Shown in pieces: positions 51,194 to 61,226 of a stretch of 64,000 nucleotides of DNA; position 1 is the first letter of the stretch; every line of letters begins with the position of its first letter. The notes beneath the pieces are model-generated. The model was not told where the DNA came from and searched no databases. It saw only the letters and a list, made by a program, of their open reading frames with translations. A program made the translations under genes and the position numbers. Origin of the DNA: Candidatus Dadabacteria bacterium (GTDB taxonomy: Bacteria > Desulfobacterota_D > UBA1144 > Nemesobacterales > JADFKM01); the NCBI GenBank assembly GCA_022564935.1, contig JADFKM010000002.1:5852-69851 (forward strand), read 5' to 3'.

Positions 51194-51577
51194 TTATACC
51201 CTTCTCCTTCCGGGGGGCCTGCAGCCGTTATGAGGAATAGGGGTAACGTCTTTGATTAAGGTGATTTTAAGCCCTGCCGCCTGCAGAGACCTTATCGCAG
51301 GCTCCCTTCCGGGCCCGGGGCCCTTTACATACACCGACACCGTTTTCATTCCCTGAGAAACGGCCCTTCTGGCAACGTCTTCGGCGGCCATCTGGGCTGC
51401 AAACGGTGTGCCTTTTCTCGTTCCCTTGAACCTCCTGGTACCGCCGCTGGCCCAGACAATCGAGTTCCCCTGCTTGTCGCTTATTGTTACAATTGTGTTA
51501 TTGAACGTCGCCTTGATATGCACCAAGCCTTCTTCAACGAACTTCTTGGTTTTTCTCAACGATTTTTTCTTAGCCAT
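51194..51577 (-). CDS. rpsK: 30S ribosomal protein S11
   Basis: A 127-residue platform protein of the small subunit. [15 protein letters not shown] near the start and the basic C-terminus [11 protein letters not shown] are diagnostic. It follows rpsM by 14 bases. Confidence 0.97.
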   Translation of the reverse strand: MAKKKSLRKTKKFVEEGLVHIKATFNNTIVTISDKQGNSIVWASGGTRRFKGTRKGTPFAAQMAAEDVARRAVSQGMKTVSVYVKGPGPGREPAIRSLQAAGLKITLIKDVTPIPHNGCRPPGRRRV

Positions 51578-51591
51578 TTCCTAATACGCTC

Positions 51592-51972
51592 CTAACCTTT
51601 GATCTTCTTCTTTTTCGCAATGGCCGTTCCTCTGGGACCCTTCCTTGTTCTTGCGTTTGACTTTGTTCTCTGTCCCCTAGTCGGAAGGTTGACCTTGTGC
51701 CTAAGGCCCCTGTAGGAGCCTATTTCTATCAAGCGCCTTATATTCTGCTGAACATCCTGTTTTAGGTCGCCCTCGACCATATAGTGTTTCTCTATTATAT
51801 CCCTTATTTTAGCTATTTCGTGATCGGTCAAATCATTGGAGAGCTTAGAGGGATCCACGCTCGCCTGCTCAACTATATTCTTCGAGCTGTTACGACCGAT
51901 ACCGAATATATATGTAAGCCCTATCTCAATCTGCTTGGAACCGGGTATGTCGACTCCGGCAATTCTAGGCAT
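51592..51972 (-). CDS. rpsM: 30S ribosomal protein S13
   Basis: A 126-residue head protein that contacts tRNA and L5. [21 protein letters not shown] and [23 protein letters not shown] are typical. It lies 12 bases after rpmJ. Confidence 0.97.
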   Translation of the reverse strand: MPRIAGVDIPGSKQIEIGLTYIFGIGRNSSKNIVEQASVDPSKLSNDLTDHEIAKIRDIIEKHYMVEGDLKQDVQQNIRRLIEIGSYRGLRHKVNLPTRGQRTKSNARTRKGPRGTAIAKKKKIKG

Positions 51973-51984
51973 AGTTCTCCCCTC

Positions 51985-52098
51985 CTAACCCTGCTTCTGC
52001 TTGTGTCTTTTGTTTTCGCATATCACCCTGATTATGCCCTTTCTTCTTATGATCTTACATTTATCACAAATCTTTTTTACAGAGGCTCTAACCTTCAC
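51985..52098 (-). CDS. rpmJ: 50S ribosomal protein L36
   Basis: A 37-residue protein that is easy to miss because it is short and starts with GTG. It opens [14 protein letters not shown], and the zinc ligands C11, C14, C27 and H32 are all present, with a basic end RHKQKQG. It lies between infA and rpsM, its standard place. Confidence 0.93.
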   Translation of the reverse strand: MKVRASVKKICDKCKIIRRKGIIRVICENKRHKQKQG

Positions 52099-52115
52099 TA
52101 TTTAGCTCTCCAGAA

Positions 52116-52337
52116 TCATTTTTTCAACCTGTACGTTATCCTGCCCTTTGTGAGGTCGTAAGGGGAAATCTCAATCTTCACCTTATCCCCGGTCAAAATC
52201 CTTATAAAATGTGTTCTCATCTTCCCCGACACATAGGCAAGCACCTGATGACCCCCCTCAATTTCAACTTGAAACATAGCATTAGGCAATGACTTTATCA
52301 CCTTTCCTTCAAATTCTATTCTCTCTTCTTTTTTCAT
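52116..52337 (-). CDS. infA: Translation initiation factor IF-1
   Basis: A 73-residue OB-fold protein that binds the A site of the 30S subunit during initiation. [20 protein letters not shown] and [17 protein letters not shown] match the family. It lies 6 bases after map and 17 before rpmJ. Confidence 0.96.
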   Translation of the reverse strand: MKKEERIEFEGKVIKSLPNAMFQVEIEGGHQVLAYVSGKMRTHFIRILTGDKVKIEISPYDLTKGRITYRLKK

Positions 52338-52343
52338 ATAACT

Positions 52344-53111
52344 TTAGTTCTGCATTTCAGTCAATATAATAGGGCCATCTTCACCGATGGCGACAGTGTG
52401 CTCAAAATGCGCGGAAAGAGTGCCGTCCCGAGTAACAGCCGTCCACCCGTCATCCCTTATTTCCACGTCGGGCTTACCGATATTGACCATCGGCTCAATG
52501 GCCAGAACCATACCGGCTTTAAGCCTCACTCCCTTACCCCAGTTTCCGTTCTCAGGGACATAATTGGGCACCTGAGGCTCTTCATGCAGGTTCTTGCCGA
52601 TACCATGACCCACAAAAGCAGTTACTACGGAAAACCCCTCACCCTCAACATGGATTTGAATTGCCTTGGATATATCGAGAAGCCTGTTAGAGGGCCTGGC
52701 TTGCTCGATACCCTTGTATAGCGATTCCCGTGTAATCCTGAGAAGCTTACGGGCGTAAGGAGATACCTCTCCAATGGGAACGGTTACTGCCGAATCGCTG
52801 TAATAGCCGTCAATAAAAGCGCCGAAATCCATGCTGACAATGTCGCCCCCTTTGAGAACTCTCCGTTTGCTCGGAATCCCGTGAACTATTTCGTTGTTAA
52901 TCGCAAAGCACACTGAACCGGGGAAGTTTCTATACCCTTTGAATGCGGGTTTCGCTCCCATCTTTCTGGCATACTCCTCAGCCAATTTGTCCATATCCCA
53001 CGTTGAAATCCCTTCTACAGCTTCAGTTTGCAGGATCACGAGCACTTCGCTCACGATTTCCGAGGCGCGACGGATCATCTCTATTTCCCATTTATTCTTT
53101 ATGTATATCAT
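52344..53111 (-). CDS. map: Methionine aminopeptidase, type I
   Basis: A 255-residue enzyme that removes the N-terminal methionine from new proteins. Metal ligands are visible in VSMDFGAFIDGYYSDSA (two aspartates), GHGIGKNLHEEP (histidine), LAIEPM and HFEHTV (glutamates). It lies 7 bases after adk in the usual secY-adk-map-infA order. Confidence 0.96.
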   Translation of the reverse strand: MIYIKNKWEIEMIRRASEIVSEVLVILQTEAVEGISTWDMDKLAEEYARKMGAKPAFKGYRNFPGSVCFAINNEIVHGIPSKRRVLKGGDIVSMDFGAFIDGYYSDSAVTVPIGEVSPYARKLLRITRESLYKGIEQARPSNRLLDISKAIQIHVEGEGFSVVTAFVGHGIGKNLHEEPQVPNYVPENGNWGKGVRLKAGMVLAIEPMVNIGKPDVEIRDDGWTAVTRDGTLSAHFEHTVAIGEDGPIILTEMQN

Positions 53112-53118
53112 ACGCTTG

Positions 53119-53688
53119 TCAATTGAGAGAACCGAGTATCGATTCTATTCTTTCGAACACCTCTTTAACGGCGCCTATCCCGTCCACTTCCATAAGCTTT
53201 CCGGCACTGGCGTAATAACCCTTAATGGGCTCGGCTTGTTTCCTGTACACACTCAGCCTGTTGGAGGCCACGTCGGCGCTGTCGTCACCTCTACCCTCAA
53301 TCTTCTGACGTTCTCGGATTCTATTCAAAATCTCAGTGTCATCAACTTCTATTGAAATAACGGCGTCAATCCCTAGGCCGGCGCCCTCAAGAACACTGTC
53401 AAGGGCACGGGCTTGCGGTATTGTCCTCGGGAACCCGTCCAGCATGAAACCCTTATCCGAACCGGAATTAGTGATCTGTCCTTTTATAATGTCTATGACA
53501 ACATCGTCGGGAACCAGCTCTCCTTTATCCATGAAGGATTTTGCCTTTTGGCCGAGCTCCGTGCCGTTCTTGACGGCGGCCCTGAGTATATCTCCAGTAG
53601 CTATGTGCACCATGTTGTACTTCTGCGTTACGAGGGACGCCTGGGTGCCCTTTCCTGCTCCCGGGGGACCAAAAAGTATTATTTTCAT
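53119..53688 (-). CDS. adk: Adenylate kinase, short-lid form
   Basis: A 189-residue kinase that balances AMP, ADP and ATP. The P-loop is GPPGAGKGTQA (7-17), with DGFPRT for the AMP site. The lid region is short (RERQKIEGRGDDS), with no zinc-binding insertion, so it belongs to the short form rather than the usual 214-residue bacterial form. It lies 42 bases after secY. Confidence 0.94.
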   Translation of the reverse strand: MKIILFGPPGAGKGTQASLVTQKYNMVHIATGDILRAAVKNGTELGQKAKSFMDKGELVPDDVVIDIIKGQITNSGSDKGFMLDGFPRTIPQARALDSVLEGAGLGIDAVISIEVDDTEILNRIRERQKIEGRGDDSADVASNRLSVYRKQAEPIKGYYASAGKLMEVDGIGAVKEVFERIESILGSLN

Positions 53689-53730
53689 ACTCTCGCAACT
53701 CCTTCCAGTAATAGCCTACCTTCGCAACTT

Positions 53731-55050
53731 TTACATTCCAAATCTACGGGGTCCTTTCATCCCTTTCTTCTTAATAAAACCCTCGTAGCTATGTGTAATC
53801 AAAAATGATTCGATCTGCTGAACGGTATCGAGCGTTACCCCCACAACGATCAGCAAAGAAGTGCCGCCGAAGAAAAACGGCACGTTAAAAGGCCTCTCTT
53901 GAAGGATTGAGGGCAGTACGCACACCGCAGCCACATACATAGCCCCGATAAAGGTAATTCTGCCCAAGATCTTCTCAATATATTCGGCAGTCTTCCTTCC
54001 CGGCCTAATGCCCGGAATGAACCCGCCGTTCTTTCTGAGATTATCAGCCAAATCGTCTGGATTGTATATTATTGCAGTGTAGAAATAGGCAAAGAATATG
54101 ATCAAAACGGCATAGACGGAATTGTATAAAAAACTGTCGCGCAACAAAAGGTCTGTAAAATCTCTCAAAAACGGTATATTGACATAGGCAAGAATGGTAG
54201 CCGGGAAAAACATCAGGGATGAAGCAAAGATAGGAGGAATAACACCGGCGGTGTTGACCTTAAGGGGTAGAAACGAAGCCTGCCCCCCATAGACCTTCCT
54301 TCCAACAACCCGCCGGGGATATTGTACGGGAATCTTCCTGTATGATCGCTCGACATACACTATCGCTCCAACCACAAGAACCAAGAAACCAATCAAAAGA
54401 ACTATCCCGAACACCATCATCTCCCCGGTACGAACAAGCCTGGCGAAGTCCCAAATCGCACCCGGCATTCCAACGAGAATGGAAGCGGCTATGATCAGTG
54501 AAATTCCGTTGCCGATTCCCCTCTCGGTAATCTGCTCCCCTATCCACATCACAAACATTGTACCGGCAGTAAGCGTAATCACCGTTGTTATCCTGAAGGC
54601 CCAGCCGGGATTCCTCACCATCACGACGTCTGAGCCGAAACCGGCTTCCATGGTCGCAGCTATCATAAATCCCTGGAGGAGGCAGATCAGTATCGTTCCA
54701 TACCTGGAGTACTGGTTGATTTTCCTTCTTCCGGCCTCGCCTTCTTTCTGCATAGCTTCAAGGGTTGGGAAGGCCTTTACCAAAAGGGACATTATGATTG
54801 AAGAAGTTATGTAAGGCATGATACCCAAGGCAAATATCGAAGCCCTTTCCAGCGCTCCGCCCGAAAAAAGGTTCAATAGGTCGAATATAGTGCCGCTCTG
54901 CTGATCAAATATACTTATAACGGCATCGGTATCTATGCCCGGAGTGGGTATAAACACGCCAAGGCGGTACACAACCAGCATCATAGCGGCAAAAAGCAAT
55001 CTTCTGTTTAATTCCGGGATCTTAGGTATAGCCCCGATGCTGGTGCTCAT
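53731..55050 (-). CDS. secY: Preprotein translocase subunit SecY
   Basis: A 439-residue channel protein with ten membrane helices, the core of the Sec translocon together with SecE. The plug region near GGALERASIFALGIMPYI and the C-terminal cytoplasmic loop EGFIKKKG are typical. Its ATG overlaps the rplO stop by ATGA. Confidence 0.96.
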   Translation of the reverse strand: MSTSIGAIPKIPELNRRLLFAAMMLVVYRLGVFIPTPGIDTDAVISIFDQQSGTIFDLLNLFSGGALERASIFALGIMPYITSSIIMSLLVKAFPTLEAMQKEGEAGRRKINQYSRYGTILICLLQGFMIAATMEAGFGSDVVMVRNPGWAFRITTVITLTAGTMFVMWIGEQITERGIGNGISLIIAASILVGMPGAIWDFARLVRTGEMMVFGIVLLIGFLVLVVGAIVYVERSYRKIPVQYPRRVVGRKVYGGQASFLPLKVNTAGVIPPIFASSLMFFPATILAYVNIPFLRDFTDLLLRDSFLYNSVYAVLIIFFAYFYTAIIYNPDDLADNLRKNGGFIPGIRPGRKTAEYIEKILGRITFIGAMYVAAVCVLPSILQERPFNVPFFFGGTSLLIVVGVTLDTVQQIESFLITHSYEGFIKKKGMKGPRRFGM

Positions 55051-55478
55051 AGAACTTCGGCTTTACCTCCGCGCTCTTCCAATTTAGCGACGGCGGTTTT
55101 ACTGAATCGGTTGGCTTTAACTGTAATAGTAGTTAGAAGCTCGCCTTGGCCGAGTATCTTTACGGGCCTTTTCCCGCTTATAAGTCCAGCCTCGCGCAAT
55201 TGCTCCGTAGAGACCTCTTCACCGTCCTTAAAGTTGTTCAGCTCCCCGACATTGAGCACATCGTATACGGTTTTAAAAGGGTTATGGAAGCCCCTCTTCG
55301 GAACCCTTAGCTTTAGCGGGCTTTGTCCCCCTTCGAACCAGGGGGGAACACCGCCACCGGAACGCGAGTTCTGCCCCTTATGACCTCTGCCGCTCGTTTT
55401 ACCATGTGAAGCGACACCCCTGCCCAGTCGTTTTCTTTTTTTTGTAGCCCCTTCCGGGGGAGCGAGTTTGTTTAGCAT
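55047..55478 (-). CDS. rplO: 50S ribosomal protein L15
   Basis: A 143-residue protein. The basic, glycine-rich N-terminus (KRLGRGVASHGKTSGRGHKGQ, split here by Gly repeats) and FEGGQSPL are diagnostic. It directly follows rpsE after 29 bases, which leaves no room for rpmD. Confidence 0.96.
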   Translation of the reverse strand: MLNKLAPPEGATKKRKRLGRGVASHGKTSGRGHKGQNSRSGGGVPPWFEGGQSPLKLRVPKRGFHNPFKTVYDVLNVGELNNFKDGEEVSTEQLREAGLISGKRPVKILGQGELLTTITVKANRFSKTAVAKLEERGGKAEVL

Positions 55479-55507
55479 ATAATCCGTTTCCTGTTCGTTG
55501 AATCTAC

Positions 55508-56032
55508 CTAACTGAGCCTGTAGTACTTCGGGAGATCCAAATTCTCTATCTCTTTACCCCGTAATCTCGCAATTTCCTGGGGGGTTTTCAGCCTCTTGAG
55601 TGAATTAATCGTCGCCCCCACCACATTTAAGGGGTTGGTAGAGCCAATAACCTTAGAAAGGATGTCGTTAATGCCCGCAAGCTCCACAACACTCCTTACA
55701 GCGCCCCCGGCAATAACCCCGGTTCCGGGCGAAGCCGGCCTGAGCATAACTGTGCTGGAGACGTGGGTTCCAGTGATTTCGTGAGGTATAGTAGAGCCAT
55801 GCATGGGAACCCTTATAAGTTCTTTCTTCGCTTTATCTATGCCTTTTCTAATGGCATCGGGGACTTCATTGGATTTACCCAATCCGACCCCTATTATGCC
55901 TTCACCGTTGCCGACGACCACAAGGGCGGTGAAGTGGAACCTCTTGCCGCCTTTGGTCACTTTGGCCACTCTCCTGATATGAACTATCTTTTCTTTTAAG
56001 TCGAGACCGCTTGGATCAATTCTCTCGTTCAA
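55508..56032 (-). CDS. rpsE: 30S ribosomal protein S5
   Basis: A 174-residue small-subunit protein important for decoding fidelity. [20 protein letters not shown] and [13 protein letters not shown] are conserved. The start is TTG with GGGAGG upstream. Confidence 0.96.
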   Translation of the reverse strand: MNERIDPSGLDLKEKIVHIRRVAKVTKGGKRFHFTALVVVGNGEGIIGVGLGKSNEVPDAIRKGIDKAKKELIRVPMHGSTIPHEITGTHVSSTVMLRPASPGTGVIAGGAVRSVVELAGINDILSKVIGSTNPLNVVGATINSLKRLKTPQEIARLRGKEIENLDLPKYYRLS

Positions 56033-56093
56033 TAAACCTTTACCTCCCGTACATAGAAGGGATATTTATTCTTACCGTTCTTCAATTTTTCAA

Positions 56094-56468
56094 CTAAAAT
56101 TTCAAACCGCCTTCCCTTGCAGCATCGGCAAACGCCTTTACCCGACCATGAAAGGCATATCCCCCCCTGTCGAATCGTACCGTTGCTATGCCCTTCTCAA
56201 GGGCTTTTTCAGCAAAATATTTTCCAAACTTCTTGGCCACATCCACCTTCTTCAATTTCTTATCCTTAGCAATCTTCTTCACTTCGGGACTGAGTGTCGA
56301 AATTCCCAAAAGTGTAGCTCCTTGCTCATCATTAATGACTTGAGCGTAAAAGTGTTTGGACGATTTAAATACGCAGAGCCGCGGAATGTCCCGTCCTCCG
56401 GCGACTTTTTTTCGAATCCTCCGGTGCCTTACCAGTCGCATTTTGTTTCTACTCTTTAACTTAATCAC
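56094..56468 (-). CDS. rplR: 50S ribosomal protein L18
   Basis: A 124-residue 5S rRNA binder. RHRRIRKKV near the start, RLCVFKSSKHFYAQVI and the C-terminal FDRGGYAFHGRVKAFADAAREGG are family features. The GTG start follows the rplF stop directly and has AGAGGG upstream; an ATG nine codons later is less likely. Confidence 0.95.
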   Translation of the reverse strand: MIKLKSRNKMRLVRHRRIRKKVAGGRDIPRLCVFKSSKHFYAQVINDEQGATLLGISTLSPEVKKIAKDKKLKKVDVAKKFGKYFAEKALEKGIATVRFDRGGYAFHGRVKAFADAAREGGLKF

Positions 56469-57026
56469 TTACTGAGTCCCTCTGCTCACTCCCGCTTTAC
56501 CGGCCTTAATCCTCAACACCTCCCCCGTATACCTTAGCCCTTTTCCTTTATAAGGGTCGGGGGGCCTGAGCTTCCTGATTCTCGCGCTAACCTCACCCAC
56601 TAACTCTTTATCGATGCCCTCGACTATAAGCCTTGTGCCTCGCTCTTCGATGGTGGCTTTAATGCCCTCAGGCAGTTTGAACTCTACGGGATTGGAATAC
56701 CCTATGCTTAGCTTGATGGTGTTTTTATCCGCCTCCTCGACCCTGTAGCCGGTGCCTACAATGTCCAGTGATATTGTGAATCCCGCCGATGTTCCCTGAA
56801 CCATATTCGCCACAAGGCCGCGCGTCAGGCCGTGCAGGGACTTGCTCTTCTTTCCATCGCTACGCCTGCTTACCCTTACCTCGTCCCCCTCCACCGCTAC
56901 ATCGATACCCTCGGGCAGCGGCTTCGAGAGCTTTCCCTTCGGGCCGGATACCTCGACTGATCCACGGGTCACATTAACCACGACTTCTTTAGGAATCTTA
57001 ATAGGCTTTCTGCCGACTCTGGACAT
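56469..57026 (-). CDS. rplF: 50S ribosomal protein L6
   Basis: A 185-residue protein near the factor-binding site. MSRVGRKPIKIP, the central GYRVEEADKN and RIRKLRPPDPYKGKGLRY are diagnostic. It lies 15 bases after rpsH. Confidence 0.97.
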   Translation of the reverse strand: MSRVGRKPIKIPKEVVVNVTRGSVEVSGPKGKLSKPLPEGIDVAVEGDEVRVSRRSDGKKSKSLHGLTRGLVANMVQGTSAGFTISLDIVGTGYRVEEADKNTIKLSIGYSNPVEFKLPEGIKATIEERGTRLIVEGIDKELVGEVSARIRKLRPPDPYKGKGLRYTGEVLRIKAGKAGVSRGTQ

Positions 57027-57041
57027 TTTTTCGCTCTTACC

Positions 57042-57434
57042 TCACCATACAGTCGCTAAAATTTCTCCGCCGATACCCATCTTACGAGCACTCATGCCGG
57101 TCATAACCCCTTTTGAGGTGGAAAGTATTGCTATTCCCATCCCACCCTTCACTCTTGGAATCAAGCTCTTACTCACATAGGTCCTTAGGCCGGGCTTGCT
57201 TACCCTCTTGATTTCGGCAATTACCGAGGCGTTTTCATCGGTATATTTCAGATCAACCACAATCTTCTTTGAAAGCCCCTCACCGACCTCCCTATAATCT
57301 TCGATATAACCTTCGTCTTTTAACACCCTGACTATATCTACTTTTATGTTTGAAGCCGGAATGTCAACCGATTTCTTATCGGCGGAGATTCCATTCCTTA
57401 TCCTACTCAACATGTCGGCTATAGGGTCGGTCAT
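57042..57434 (-). CDS. rpsH: 30S ribosomal protein S8
   Basis: A 130-residue 16S rRNA binder that represses the spc operon in other bacteria. The start is the ATG of MTDPIADMLSRIRNG with GGGAG five bases upstream; an in-frame TTG four codons earlier is rejected. The C-terminus STSKGVMTGMSARKMGIGGE is typical. Confidence 0.96.
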   Translation of the reverse strand: MTDPIADMLSRIRNGISADKKSVDIPASNIKVDIVRVLKDEGYIEDYREVGEGLSKKIVVDLKYTDENASVIAEIKRVSKPGLRTYVSKSLIPRVKGGMGIAILSTSKGVMTGMSARKMGIGGEILATVW

Positions 57435-57467
57435 TATATCTCCCAAACAAAATGATAGGAACGCCGC

Positions 57468-57653
57468 TTACAAACTGGCCTTCCTAACTCCGGGTATGTT
57501 CCCAAAGTTTGCCTCTTTCCTGAAACATATCCTGCAAATGTTAAACTGTCGGATAAAAGCCCGGGGCCTTCCACATATCTTACATCGGCTCCTGGCTCTC
57601 ACCTTGAACTTCGGTGTTCTCTTTGACTTTTCTATAAGGGCTTTTCTCGTCAT
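57468..57653 (-). CDS. rpsN: 30S ribosomal protein S14, zinc type (type Z)
   Basis: A 61-residue short S14. CKICG and CRICF form the zinc ribbon, and the tail [11 protein letters not shown] is typical of the short form found in most phyla outside the enteric proteobacteria. Confidence 0.96.
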   Translation of the reverse strand: MTRKALIEKSKRTPKFKVRARSRCKICGRPRAFIRQFNICRICFRKEANFGNIPGVRKASL

Positions 57654-57666
57654 GAATTTATTGCTC

Positions 57667-58230
57667 TCAGTTTTGCTGCCTCTTTTTGAACGGAAACCCG
57701 AGGCTCTTTAACAACTCAAGAGCCTCATCTCCTGTCTTCGCCGTGGTCACAAACGTAATGTTCATACCCTTTATTTTATCGACCTTGCTATATTCAATCT
57801 CGGGGAATATTATCTGCTCCTTTAAACCGAGTGTATAGTTGCCGTTCCCGTCAAATGCTTCGAGAGACAGTCCCCGAAAGTCCCTTAGTCTGGGAAGAGC
57901 CAGGTTCACAAGCCTATTGAGGAACTCGTACATCATGACCCCTCTCAAAGTAACTTTGCACCCTATCTTCACCCCCTCCCTCAGCTTAAAACCGGCTATA
58001 GATTTCCTGGCAGCCGTAATGACGGGTCTTTGACCGGCAATAATCGCCATCTCCTCTACGGCTTCGTCGATGACCTTCCTCTCCCTGCCGGCATCGGTGA
58101 GCCTTCCCAGACCCATGTTCAACACAACTCTCTCGATGCGGGGAACCTGCATGGTGTTTTTATATTTGAAAGCCTTCATTAAGGCAGGAATTGTCTTTTC
58201 CCTGTACCGGGTTTTCAATCTAGGCGTCAT
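57667..58230 (-). CDS. rplE: 50S ribosomal protein L5
   Basis: A 187-residue 5S rRNA binder that bridges the subunits. [31 protein letters not shown] and [15 protein letters not shown] are diagnostic. Its ATG shares one base with the rplX stop. Confidence 0.97.
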   Translation of the reverse strand: MTPRLKTRYREKTIPALMKAFKYKNTMQVPRIERVVLNMGLGRLTDAGRERKVIDEAVEEMAIIAGQRPVITAARKSIAGFKLREGVKIGCKVTLRGVMMYEFLNRLVNLALPRLRDFRGLSLEAFDGNGNYTLGLKEQIIFPEIEYSKVDKIKGMNITFVTTAKTGDEALELLKSLGFPFKKRQQN

Positions 58231-58592
58231 TACCCTTTAATCTCCTTCCCCGTTCTTTTGCTGTACCTGAGCTTTTCGCCGCTTGGAAACAACTTGCGTC
58301 CTACCCTGGTAGGTTTTGCGCTTTCAGAGTCGTAGACCATCAGATTTGAGATATGTATCGGGGCCTCTTTATCCACGATGCCCCCGGTGGGGTTTTTCTG
58401 TGTCGGCTTTGCGTGTCGTTTCACGATGTTGAGTTTTTCCACAATCGCAGCGTTCTTATCCCTCAACACACTTAAGACCTTACCGGTTCTACCCTTTTCC
58501 TTTCCGGCATTTACATACACGGTATCCCCTTTCTTGATACTGAACTTACGCCTAAAGCTACTTGCCTTGACACTTTTGCTCCTCGAAGGCAC
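58230..58592 (-). CDS. rplX: 50S ribosomal protein L24
   Basis: A 120-residue assembly initiator with a KOW motif ([21 protein letters not shown]). The start is a GTG one base past the rplN stop, with GGAGGTG seven bases upstream. A TTG seven codons earlier would overlap rplN. The N-terminus is a little longer and more basic than in many homologues. Confidence 0.94.
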   Translation of the reverse strand: MPSRSKSVKASSFRRKFSIKKGDTVYVNAGKEKGRTGKVLSVLRDKNAAIVEKLNIVKRHAKPTQKNPTGGIVDKEAPIHISNLMVYDSESAKPTRVGRKLFPSGEKLRYSKRTGKEIKG

Positions 58593-58593
58593 C

Positions 58594-58962
58594 TCAAACC
58601 ACCTCCGGCGCAAGTGAGATAATTTTCATAAATCCCTTAAAACGAAGCTCCCTGGCTACGGGGCCGAACACGCGCGTGCCAATGGGCTCATTTTCTTTAT
58701 CGATAATTACCGCCGCGTTGTCGTCGAACCTGACGTACGAGCCATCGGGTCTTCTCTGCTCTTTCCGAGTTCGAACAATCACCGCTCTGTAAATATCGCC
58801 CTTCTCCACTTTAGAGCTAGGAAGCGCCTGCTTCACTGAGACCACAATCACATCTCCGAGCCTCGCGTACTTTCTTGAAGACCCCCCGAGCACCTTTATA
58901 CAATAAAGCCTTTTTGCCCCTGTATTATCGGCACTTTGAAGATAAGAGGTCGATTGAATCAC
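58594..58962 (-). CDS. rplN: 50S ribosomal protein L14
   Basis: A 122-residue subunit-interface protein. [17 protein letters not shown] and [17 protein letters not shown] are diagnostic. The start is GTG, overlapping the rpsQ stop as GTGA. Confidence 0.97.
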   Translation of the reverse strand: MIQSTSYLQSADNTGAKRLYCIKVLGGSSRKYARLGDVIVVSVKQALPSSKVEKGDIYRAVIVRTRKEQRRPDGSYVRFDDNAAVIIDKENEPIGTRVFGPVARELRFKGFMKIISLAPEVV

Positions 58963-59267
58963 CCTTGAGCCCCTCCTTCACTTTCAATCATCGATAAGTC
59001 ATCCTCACCTACCCCTCCGGCCCTTTCAATTATATTGTTCACCCGCCACCTTTTGGTGCGGCTTAGAGGCCTGCTCTCGATAATGAACACTTTATCTCCA
59101 ACATTACACTCGTTGCGCTCGTCGTGAGCCTTGAAACTGGATGTCCTTTTTATAGGCTTTTTATACCTTTTGTGCTTTGTTATTATGGTAACGTCAACTA
59201 TCACGGTCTTATCCATTTTGCTGCTTCTTACAATGCCGACTCTGGTTTTCGCTTTGCCTCTGCTCAT
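58959..59267 (-). CDS. rpsQ: 30S ribosomal protein S17
   Basis: A 102-residue OB-fold 16S rRNA binder. [16 protein letters not shown] and the [16 protein letters not shown] segment are typical. The C-terminal tail past RVNNIIERA is slightly longer than the usual 85 residues and acidic. Confidence 0.95.
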   Translation of the reverse strand: MSRGKAKTRVGIVRSSKMDKTVIVDVTIITKHKRYKKPIKRTSSFKAHDERNECNVGDKVFIIESRPLSRTKRWRVNNIIERAGGVGEDDLSMIESEGGAQG

Positions 59268-59275
59268 ATACCGCT

Positions 59276-59476
59276 CTATCTCCTGATTTCTAGTTCTCTT
59301 TCCCTCTTCACAGTAAGAATCCGGGCGAAGTCTTTTTTCAGCAGTCCCATTCTCGCCACGTTTGTAGACCGCTGGGTAGCAAATTGAACCCTGAGATTGA
59401 ATATCTCCTGCCGCAAGTCATCCTCTTTCTTAGCTAATTCTTCATCGGTCAGGTTTCTGAATTGTTCTGCATTCAT
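59276..59476 (-). CDS. rpmC: 50S ribosomal protein L29
   Basis: A 66-residue helical hairpin at the peptide exit. LTDEELAKKEDDLRQEIFNLR and the RILTVKRERE end are diagnostic. The start at MNAEQF lies one base past the rplP stop. Confidence 0.95.
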   Translation of the reverse strand: MNAEQFRNLTDEELAKKEDDLRQEIFNLRVQFATQRSTNVARMGLLKKDFARILTVKRERELEIRR

Positions 59477-59477
59477 G

Positions 59478-59897
59478 CTACAAAACTCCCTCCTGCCTGA
59501 GAACAACCCGGGTTTTCACAGGAAGCTTGTGAGTTGCAAGCCTGAAAGCCTCCCTGGCGACATCTTCGGTGAGACCGCTAATTTCGTACAGCATGGTTCC
59601 CCTTTTTATCGGGGCTATATATCCCGCAACGTCCCCTTTGCCCTTACCCATCCTCGTTTCGGCAGGCTTCTTTGTATAGGGCTTTGCCGGGAACACACGT
59701 ATCCACAGCTTGGCCCCCCTTCTCACGTGCCTCGTTATGGCGATACGGGCCGCTTCGATCTGGCGGGAGGTCAGTCTTCCGCACTCAAGGGACTGAAGTC
59801 CGAACTCGCCAAATGATAGAGAGGCCCCTTTGGTAGCCTTCCCGCGAATTCTGCCCTTGTGCTCCTTTCTGTATTTAGTTCTCGATGGCTGAAGCAT
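59478..59897 (-). CDS. rplP: 50S ribosomal protein L16
   Basis: A 139-residue protein near the A-site t[22 protein letters not shown] and [26 protein letters not shown] (a typical basic loop) are clear. It lies 23 bases after rpsC. Confidence 0.97.
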   Translation of the reverse strand: MLQPSRTKYRKEHKGRIRGKATKGASLSFGEFGLQSLECGRLTSRQIEAARIAITRHVRRGAKLWIRVFPAKPYTKKPAETRMGKGKGDVAGYIAPIKRGTMLYEISGLTEDVAREAFRLATHKLPVKTRVVLRQEGVL

Positions 59898-59920
59898 ATC
59901 TTTGCCCTACAATACCCTTA

Positions 59921-60568
59921 TTACCGCTTTGCTTTTTTCTCAATGACCTCTCCTTTAAAAATCCAAACCTTTACTCCTGTTACTCCATAAGTGGTTTTGG
60001 CTTCTGCAAAACCGTAATCGATATCCGCCCTGATAGTTGCAAGGGGCACTCTGCCCTCTCTGTACCACTCTTTGCGGGCAATTTCAGCCCCTCCAAGCCT
60101 TCCTGAAACCATGATCTTGATCCCAAGGGCGCCGAGGCGCATGGCAGAAGATATTGACCTCTTCATAGCGCGCCTGTAAGCAATGCGTCTTATAAGCTGC
60201 AGTGCTACATTTTCGGCTACAAGTTGGGCGTCTATCTCGGGTCTTCTTACCTCCCGGATATCGAGGTAAGTGTCCTTCCCGGTCAACTTATTTAATCTTT
60301 GTTTCAGCAGCTCTATTTCCTGGCCCTTTCTCCCGATTATCATCCCGGGTCTGGCGGCGTGGATTATAATCCTCACCCTTTCCGAAGCCACCCTTTCTAT
60401 CTCTATCCTGCTCACTCCCGACTGGTAAAAGGACTCTTTTATGATCTTTTTAATATTTAGGTCTTCATGCAGGAGCTCCGCATATTTTCGTTTCTCAGCA
60501 AACCATTTTGAATCCCAGCTCCTTGTGATACCGAGTCTAAACCCTACAGGGCACACTTTCTGTCCCAA
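59921..60568 (-). CDS. rpsC: 30S ribosomal protein S3
   Basis: A 215-residue protein at the mRNA entry site. [20 protein letters not shown], the KH motif around [12 protein letters not shown] and the C-terminal [15 protein letters not shown] are diagnostic. The start codon is TTG, with AGGAGG nine bases upstream. Confidence 0.97.
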   Translation of the reverse strand: MGQKVCPVGFRLGITRSWDSKWFAEKRKYAELLHEDLNIKKIIKESFYQSGVSRIEIERVASERVRIIIHAARPGMIIGRKGQEIELLKQRLNKLTGKDTYLDIREVRRPEIDAQLVAENVALQLIRRIAYRRAMKRSISSAMRLGALGIKIMVSGRLGGAEIARKEWYREGRVPLATIRADIDYGFAEAKTTYGVTGVKVWIFKGEVIEKKAKR

Positions 60569-60571
60569 ATC

Positions 60572-60910
60572 CTAGACCTCCTTTTCATCCAGCACTATGG
60601 TAATATGAGCGGTTCTTTTTATTATGCGGAAAGCCCTTCCCATCGCCCTTGGGCGAAACCTCTTGGAACTGGGGCCGGGGGAAGCGCTGGCTTCGGTTAC
60701 CACCAGGTCTTCAGGCTCCGAGTACCCCTTTTCATAAGCGTTGGCCACAGCTGACTTTAAGAGCTTAGCAACCACAGGTGCGTTCCGTTTTCTCAGGGAA
60801 GAGAGTATTGCAAAAGCCTGCTCCACGCCCATACCCCTTATCAGGTCAAGAACCAGCCTCGCCTTTCTAGATGAAGTTTTTACGTATTTATGAACGGCTT
60901 GTGAAACCAT
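60572..60910 (-). CDS. rplV: 50S ribosomal protein L22
   Basis: A 112-residue protein lining the exit tunnel. KYVKTSSRKARLVLDLIRG and the tunnel-loop region SPGPSSKRFRPRAMGRAF are typical. It lies 17 bases after rpsS. Confidence 0.96.
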   Translation of the reverse strand: MVSQAVHKYVKTSSRKARLVLDLIRGMGVEQAFAILSSLRKRNAPVVAKLLKSAVANAYEKGYSEPEDLVVTEASASPGPSSKRFRPRAMGRAFRIIKRTAHITIVLDEKEV

Positions 60911-60927
60911 AACTGTTACTTAAAAAG

Positions 60928-61212
60928 CTACCTTCTTGACACCCTCGACCTCTTATCACCCGCATGACCGGTAAAGGTGCGCGTGGGAGAAAACTCGCCA
61001 AGCTTATGCCCCACCATATGCTCCGTGATGTAAACCGGAATAAATTTCCTGCCGTTGTGCACCGCAAATGTAAGGCCGATCATATCAGGGGTAACCATAG
61101 AGGACCTCGACCAGGTTCTAATCACTTTCTGATCCCCCGATTCTTTGGCCCTCTCAACCTTCTTAGCAAGCTTAGGGTCAACATATGGGCCCTTTTTATT
61201 TGATCTTGGCAT
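60928..61212 (-). CDS. rpsS: 30S ribosomal protein S19
   Basis: A 94-residue head protein. [29 protein letters not shown] and [19 protein letters not shown] are diagnostic. It lies 14 bases after rplB. Confidence 0.97.
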   Translation of the reverse strand: MPRSNKKGPYVDPKLAKKVERAKESGDQKVIRTWSRSSMVTPDMIGLTFAVHNGRKFIPVYITEHMVGHKLGEFSPTRTFTGHAGDKRSRVSRR

Positions 61213-61226
61213 ATATTCTCCTTAAA

